A stretch of DNA of 64,000 bases from Corallium rubrum (taxonomy: Eukaryota; Cnidaria; Anthozoa; Scleralcyonacea; Coralliidae): positions 1,628,627 to 1,692,626 of the forward strand of contig OZ035999.1 in NCBI GenBank assembly GCA_964035015.1, read 5' to 3'. Positions within the stretch are counted from its first letter, which is position 1, and each line of letters opens with the position of its first letter. Of the stretch, positions 57,982 to 64,000 are shown piece after piece. Position numbers and translations under genes: made by a program. A model generated the notes under the pieces. It did not search any database. It had not been told where the DNA came from and was given only the letters and a program-made list of their open reading frames with translations.

Positions 57982-59270
57982 AAAATTACCGTCCGGTATC
58001 TTTATTGCCTGCTTACAATCGGGCATTTGAAAACTTAATTAATAAAAGACTGCCTGTGGCTTTACAGACAAACATAATATATTGATTTCGGAAAAATCGT
58101 TCACAATTAATACGGATTTCGGAAAAATCATTCAACTCAACATGCTCTTTTAGATATAGTCAGCACAATACAAAATAGTATGGATCAGAAGTGTTATAGC
58201 TTTGGCATTTTCTTGATTTAATAATCAAATATTAGTTGCCAAGTTAGATCATTATTGCATCAGAAATAGTTCGCTTCATATTTAAAAAACCGTAAACAAA
58301 ACAATTGAAATTAATGGTCTTGTATCTGATATATAAACGACCTTATGTGGAGTAGCACAAGGGTCTACATTAGGAGCATTACTTTTTCTAATATATGTAA
58401 ATGATATATATATCCACAATTCAACAAATAAATTTCAGTCTTATTTGTTTGCTGACGATACTAAGTAGCTTACTTTTTTCACATAAAAATATGCACACAC
58501 TAGAACAAACTGTTAACAATGAATTGGTAAATGTTTCCAACTGGCTTTTAGCTAACAAATTAACTCTGAATACAAAAAAATCAAATTTTGTACTTTTTCA
58601 CCCTTATCAAAGCTAGTGCACTACAACCCAGTTATAAAGATTGTTGATTATACCACTACATATATTACTTGAACGTAAAAGCTATGCTAAATATTTAGGA
58701 ATAATAGTTTAGTACTCAAATCTATCTTGGAAACACCATATTGAATATATTTGTTTCAAAATTAGTAGAACCATAGGTGTTTTATCCAAACTTAGACACT
58801 TCATATAAAGACACACCCTGGAACAACTATATCAATCCCTATAATAAGACCATATCTTAATTTTGGTATTTGTGTATGGGGTCAAGCAAATGACACAAAT
58901 TTTAAAAAAGTTCTTATTCTCAAAAAACGAGCCTTACGTATAATACATTTTGCGAATTATAGAGACCACGCAATTCCTCATTTTTTGGAATAAAAAATCT
59001 TGGAATGCTAGTCCATACACTAGTTCAAATTCTAGAGAACGAATTTCGTTTTATTTTAAGATATTTCAAATAGAAATTCTTAGAAGTAACAGATCGTGTA
59101 CTATAATTATGTAAATCAGATGTTTTCGTGAATAAATTCAATATGTTATTTGGTACCAACTTTGTTTGTTAGATATGTCATACGTAGCAGTCTTGCTAAA
59201 TGTTCAAAGTACAATCGGTATACGTACATTAAACAAAAGGTACGCCTATGCGTACATGTATCTTCGCCAA
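57982..59270 (+). mobile_element. decayed 5'-truncated LINE (RT part)
   Basis: Reading across several frames gives NYRPVSLLPAYNRAFENLI (57988 on), FRKN, GVAQGSTLGALLFLIYVND (about 58350-58405), YLFADDT (about 58440), NVSNWLLANKLTLNTKKSNF (about 58531-58590) and YLNFGICVWGQ-type text near 58855. This is a CR1/Jockey-like RT with at least eight frame breaks or stops. The 5' truncation is exactly at the pentanucleotide array. Confidence 0.75.
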
Positions 59271-59281
59271 AATTAGTCCAA

Positions 59282-59450
59282 GGGCCTGTTTACAAGGGGG
59301 TAGGGTTACCCTAGCACCTGGGTTACCCTTGCACCCTGGTTACCATAGCTCTTGTACATTGCTTAATTGTTTTGGGTTTTTTGTTGTGTTTATAAGGATG
59401 CTAGGGTAACCTGGGTGGTAAGATAACCCTAACTCCTTGTAAACAGGCCC
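59282..59450. mobile_element. PIF/Harbinger-like MITE, 169 bp
   Basis: GGGCCTGTTTACAAGGGGG and its complement CCTTGTAAACAGGCCC at the right end. Internal TAGGGTTACCC/GGGTAACCT repeats. A 3-bp TSD is not clean (CAA left, TAA right). Confidence 0.65.
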
Positions 59451-59451
59451 T

Positions 59452-59919
59452 AAAAGACACTCCCGAATTTTCTTTTACTATTCACCATTGTTCACACCCA
59501 CTGAAGCAAATTTGGGAAGCGTCAATTAGTTCAGTCATACTATTTTGTACCGTTTATCGCAATATTCTTTGTTCCCTCCGTCTAATCGATCAACGGGTGA
59601 GCCAGTTTTTTAATGTTCTTTAGTAGAAAATATAGAAAATATAGAAAATATAAAATATACATAGTTTGGAAACCTGGCAAACTTCAAAGCGGTTTCCCTT
59701 ATACATAATTATATAACAAAATACTTGTAATTTATAATTATCACATTTCAATATCTTCGTTTGATTCACATCCCTCACAAATTCTAACTGCATGCAATCA
59801 GATTTGCATGCAGTTGGAATACAAATATTAATTCTTTCTATATTTGTGTATTGTATTCTCCTTGTATGCTCCCTTGCCTGGAATAGCATAATGCTAACTG
59901 CAGGGAGTATTATATATTT

Positions 59920-59920
<1 letters not shown>
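59452..59920. other. no gene seen
   Basis: No supported feature apart from a short ATATAGAAA run near 59630. Confidence 0.4.
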
Positions 59921-59923
<3 letters not shown>

Positions 59924-59968
<45 letters not shown>

Positions 59969-60453
59969 CATATACCTCGCAGGTGAATAGTGCTTTTCAA
60001 GCAATCTGATTGGTTCCTCTAGCTCGGGATATCCTGCACTATTCACCTGCGGGCAAAACAAAATGGCGGACAGTTTTGCTTTGCTTACCGAAGCAGGAGA
60101 TTTTGTTGATAAACTAGGCTGATGTTGTAGAACAACGAGAAAAGTCAACAAAATTAAGTAGAAGAGTGTCCACAGGTATGTTTCTTTACAATTTTCTAGC
60201 CAATAATGTATTCAAAAGTTGTAAAACTGTTTTGTCGACAAATATCGAGTACGCCAAGTGCCCAAGTTGCTAGCGGCCGTGCTTGTATAAAATACCGAAA
60301 AATATAAGAATGTTAAACTTGTCATTTCATTTATGAGGTATATGCTAAAACAATTATTCTCCTCAGCGTCGGTGAATAGTGTGGATATTCACCTCGCCGA
60401 AGCGGCTCGGTGAATATCCAGCACTATTCACCTCCACTTCGGTGAATAATTGT

Positions 60454-60495
<42 letters not shown>
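59924..60495. repeat. TA tracts flanking short GTGAATAGTGC foldbacks
   Basis: TA tracts at 59924-59967 and 60456-60494 bracket two small palindromes: about 59972-60053 (CGCAGGTGAATAGTGC and complement, followed by CAAAATGGCGG) and about 60365-60450 (repeated GGTGAATA and complement). Non-coding MITE-like units of one family. Confidence 0.6.
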
Positions 60496-60496
<1 letters not shown>

Positions 60497-60597
60497 CCTA
60501 TATTAAATTAATAAAGTTGTAAAGTTGTAAAGTTTACTGGCTGTAGACATATGGCACTGGAGAACACCGACCCAACATCGACTTGTGCGAAGAAGAC

Positions 60598-61683
<1,086 letters not shown>

Positions 61684-61686
61684 ATA

Positions 61687-61737
61687 TTGATAAATGGTTG
61701 TTGGTCACATAACTAAGTCTTAAACTCTAATACAAAA

Positions 61738-61814
<77 letters not shown>

Positions 61815-61969
61815 TATATTATATTATATTATATTATATTATATATTGGTTTCTCTCTGACGGAAGGCCTTCGCTCGAAACGTTAGACTCCTACGTTCTC
61901 TGTTTCGGCAGTATATCTAACCTTACTATATTTCGATTGTTGTTTCTACACTGCCTACGCAGCACGCTA

Positions 61970-62050
<81 letters not shown>
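61687..62050 (+). mobile_element. PLE terminus with TA/ATATT repeats, tandem unit 1
   Basis: TTGATAAATGGTTGTTGGTC, a TA tract, an (ATATT)n tract, then the PLE terminus TTTCTCTCTGACGGAAGGCC...GCACGCTACTTTT and another TA tract. The core is CTGACGG at 61858-61864 with GAAA at 61877-61880. Confidence 0.7.
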
Positions 62051-62486
<436 letters not shown>

Positions 62487-62514
62487 ACCACGATCGCCTC
62501 GGATTCTTTTGTTC

Positions 62515-62720
62515 TCCGAAACGTTAATGTTAAATGAGGGAATGTAAACCTCGTATTTTCCTCGTTGCTCATGCAAGAGGGAATTTTTCCCTTTGTCTTC
62601 TAATTTTCCCGTGCATGTTGATGAGGGAAAATTAGAAGACAAAGAAATTCTTTATCTTCTTCTAAATTTCCTGCTTGCATATATTTTCCCTCATCAACAT
62701 ACACGGGAAAATTAGATGCA
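62515..62720. mobile_element. foldback element
   Basis: TTTGTCTTCTAATTTTCCC and its complement, plus CATGTTGATGAGGGAAAAT in opposite orientations, make nested hairpins. Non-coding. Confidence 0.6.
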
Positions 62721-63110
62721 ACTTCTCTGATCAACCGTGCAAATTTCCTGTCAGTAAGATTCTCAAAGTTTCCCTCGAACTAATACCATAAAAGTCCTCT
62801 TTCACAGACCTTCCCTTGGCTGCGGGAAATTTAATCGCTAATAATTTCCCTCAACAAAATTCTATCACAAATCCACGTCTTCGAGCGTCAAACTGTCTGC
62901 GCATGCCTGATTAACAATATTAACTTGTCCAAATACCTATTGTAGTACACTAATAAAAACAAATGCATTGATTTTAAAATCAGTTTCTGCGCATGTCAAC
63001 TGAATAATAATATTAACTTATCAATACCTATTGTGACATCATTAACTCTTAATTAAATCTTAATCAAATCCCTCAATTTTTAAGTAATTATATAATAACG
63101 CAACTGTTTG
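62721..63110. other. no gene seen
   Basis: Two diverged blocks (TGCGCATG...ATTAAC...AATACCTATTGT near 62897-62945 and 62990-63035) suggest an old short duplication. Confidence 0.35.
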
Positions 63111-63112
63111 GT

Positions 63113-64000
63113 TCATTGATTGTTTCGTAATTTGTGCATGCATATGGTAATCAAGTCTGTCTCCGTGAGCAATAATCTTCCAGATATGCGGGTGATTTGC
63201 GTTGGCGCTGTGGTCGTGTCAGATTTGGGACCTGAGGCTGCATGGCCATTAAATTGGACGTGTACTTGCTGTAGGTGCCATTGGACCTGGTGGGGTGCTT
63301 GAGGGTGATACTGGTTCATGTCCAGGTTGGATTGATTCTTCAACCTCTTGTGGTGTTACCTCTTCAACTGGTTCTGCAGTCGATGCTGCCGCTGCTGCCG
63401 TTCTGACTTTCCTCAGATGATATCGATTACGGCGATATCTTGTTCCTTCAGGAATTTCAACCATAGTATGACCTGTCGTCCATCTTACGTACCACTATGG
63501 CCTTCTTTCAAATCCGGATAGAGGTGTTGCCAGGTTTTATTCGTACTACGTCGCCTGGTTTGAGCTTCGGAAGATCTTTTGCATTGCGATTATAGTAGCG
63601 TGCTTGTGTCTCCTGTTTTTTTCTGGATCTGCTGCTGTTCCTCTGGATTAGGCACCTCTGGGCATAGAAGACCTTCTTTGGTTGGGTCGTCGGCTCATGA
63701 ATCTCTGAGCTGGACTAGTGTCCATGCCTTGCGTTGGGGTATTCCTCTGGGTGAGAAGGGCCAGGTCGGTGTCGGTGTTGCTGTCTTGTGTCTTCCGTAG
63801 TAGTTGTTTTGCTATCTTCACAGCGGCTTCAACTTTTCCATTTGCCTTGCTGCTCCTGATTGTACGGCGGTTGAACTTCCACACTTTGGAAAAATCCGCC
63901 GTAAAAGGCTTGACAGGCGATTCTGTCAAACTCGAGTTTGTGGGCTGGATTATAGTAGCTCAGGGCAGGTGCATCTGTTACCATTTCTTTCACTTGATTA
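63113..64000 (-). mobile_element. Ty3/Gypsy-type LTR retroelement fossil (3' pol region)
   Basis: The minus strand carries the distal part of a Ty3/Gypsy-type pol: the later part of the integrase core near the right edge and the basic C-terminal tail near 63250-63470. The element runs off the window to the right; no LTR could be identified on the left. It looks broken, with a few breaks in the visible part, and is probably moderately old. No envelope or gag part is in view. Confidence 0.75.

Noticed and set aside
57399-58030. Four overlapping ~190-residue frames on both strands
   Set aside because: The pentanucleotide array has no stop in any frame, so openness carries no information.

Overview
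The window looks like AT-rich animal nuclear DNA, most likely from an anthozoan cnidarian (stony coral or sea anemone). This is an inference from three things: spliced genes with metazoan splice sites, CR1/L2-type LINEs and Penelope-like retroelements (PLEs) side by side, and many hAT, PIF/Harbinger, Kolobok and MULE-type non-autonomous DNA elements separated by long microsatellites. Nothing prokaryotic is present. No database search was possible, so family names rest on motifs, termini and target-site duplications (TSDs).

Host coding sequence is sparse. Only two exons look convincing, both on the minus strand. One (18934-19323) is the first exon of a receptor with a signal peptide and the start of an ANF-receptor ligand-binding domain, as in natriuretic-peptide-receptor-like guanylate cyclases. 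The other (8158-8546) is an internal exon of an unrecognised protein, with a hexanucleotide minisatellite of about 1 kb in its downstream intron. A degraded zinc-ribbon gene lies inside a foldback element (24072-24520).

Most of the window is mobile or repetitive. From left to right: a ~190-bp degenerate satellite (575-3060); inverted repeats and minisatellites (4.4-8.1 kb); a TTAA-flanked MITE (11.5-12.1 kb); a SINE split by a PLE-derived unit (14.6-15.0 kb); a Harbinger and a Kolobok MITE (15.1-16.2 kb); PLE debris with CT/TA repeats (16.7-17.8 kb); the receptor exon; a 1.4-kb foldback element inserted in a PLE (23.6-25.0 kb); a second PLE 3' end; a nearly intact LINE (26.0-30.65 kb); a dense patch of PLE termini and TA tracts (30.7-32.9 kb); hAT MITEs; a second satellite (36.5-37.9 kb); several foldback, Harbinger, Kolobok, MULE and hAT elements (41-48 kb); further repeats and a PLE palindrome (50-55 kb); a concentric pentanucleotide array next to a decayed LINE (57.5-59.3 kb); a tandemly duplicated PLE terminus (61.7-62.4 kb); and the edge of an old Ty3/Gypsy-type element at the right end.

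The two strongest leads are these. (1) The LINE's ORF1 and ORF2 are in one reading frame, separated by a single UGA, and ORF2 has no in-frame AUG until after its first endonuclease catalytic residues. This suggests stop-codon read-through. (2) A short CTGANGA...GAAA core resembling a hammerhead ribozyme recurs more than a dozen times, always in PLE-type termini or foldback repeats, and twice just downstream of a PLE endonuclease reading frame.
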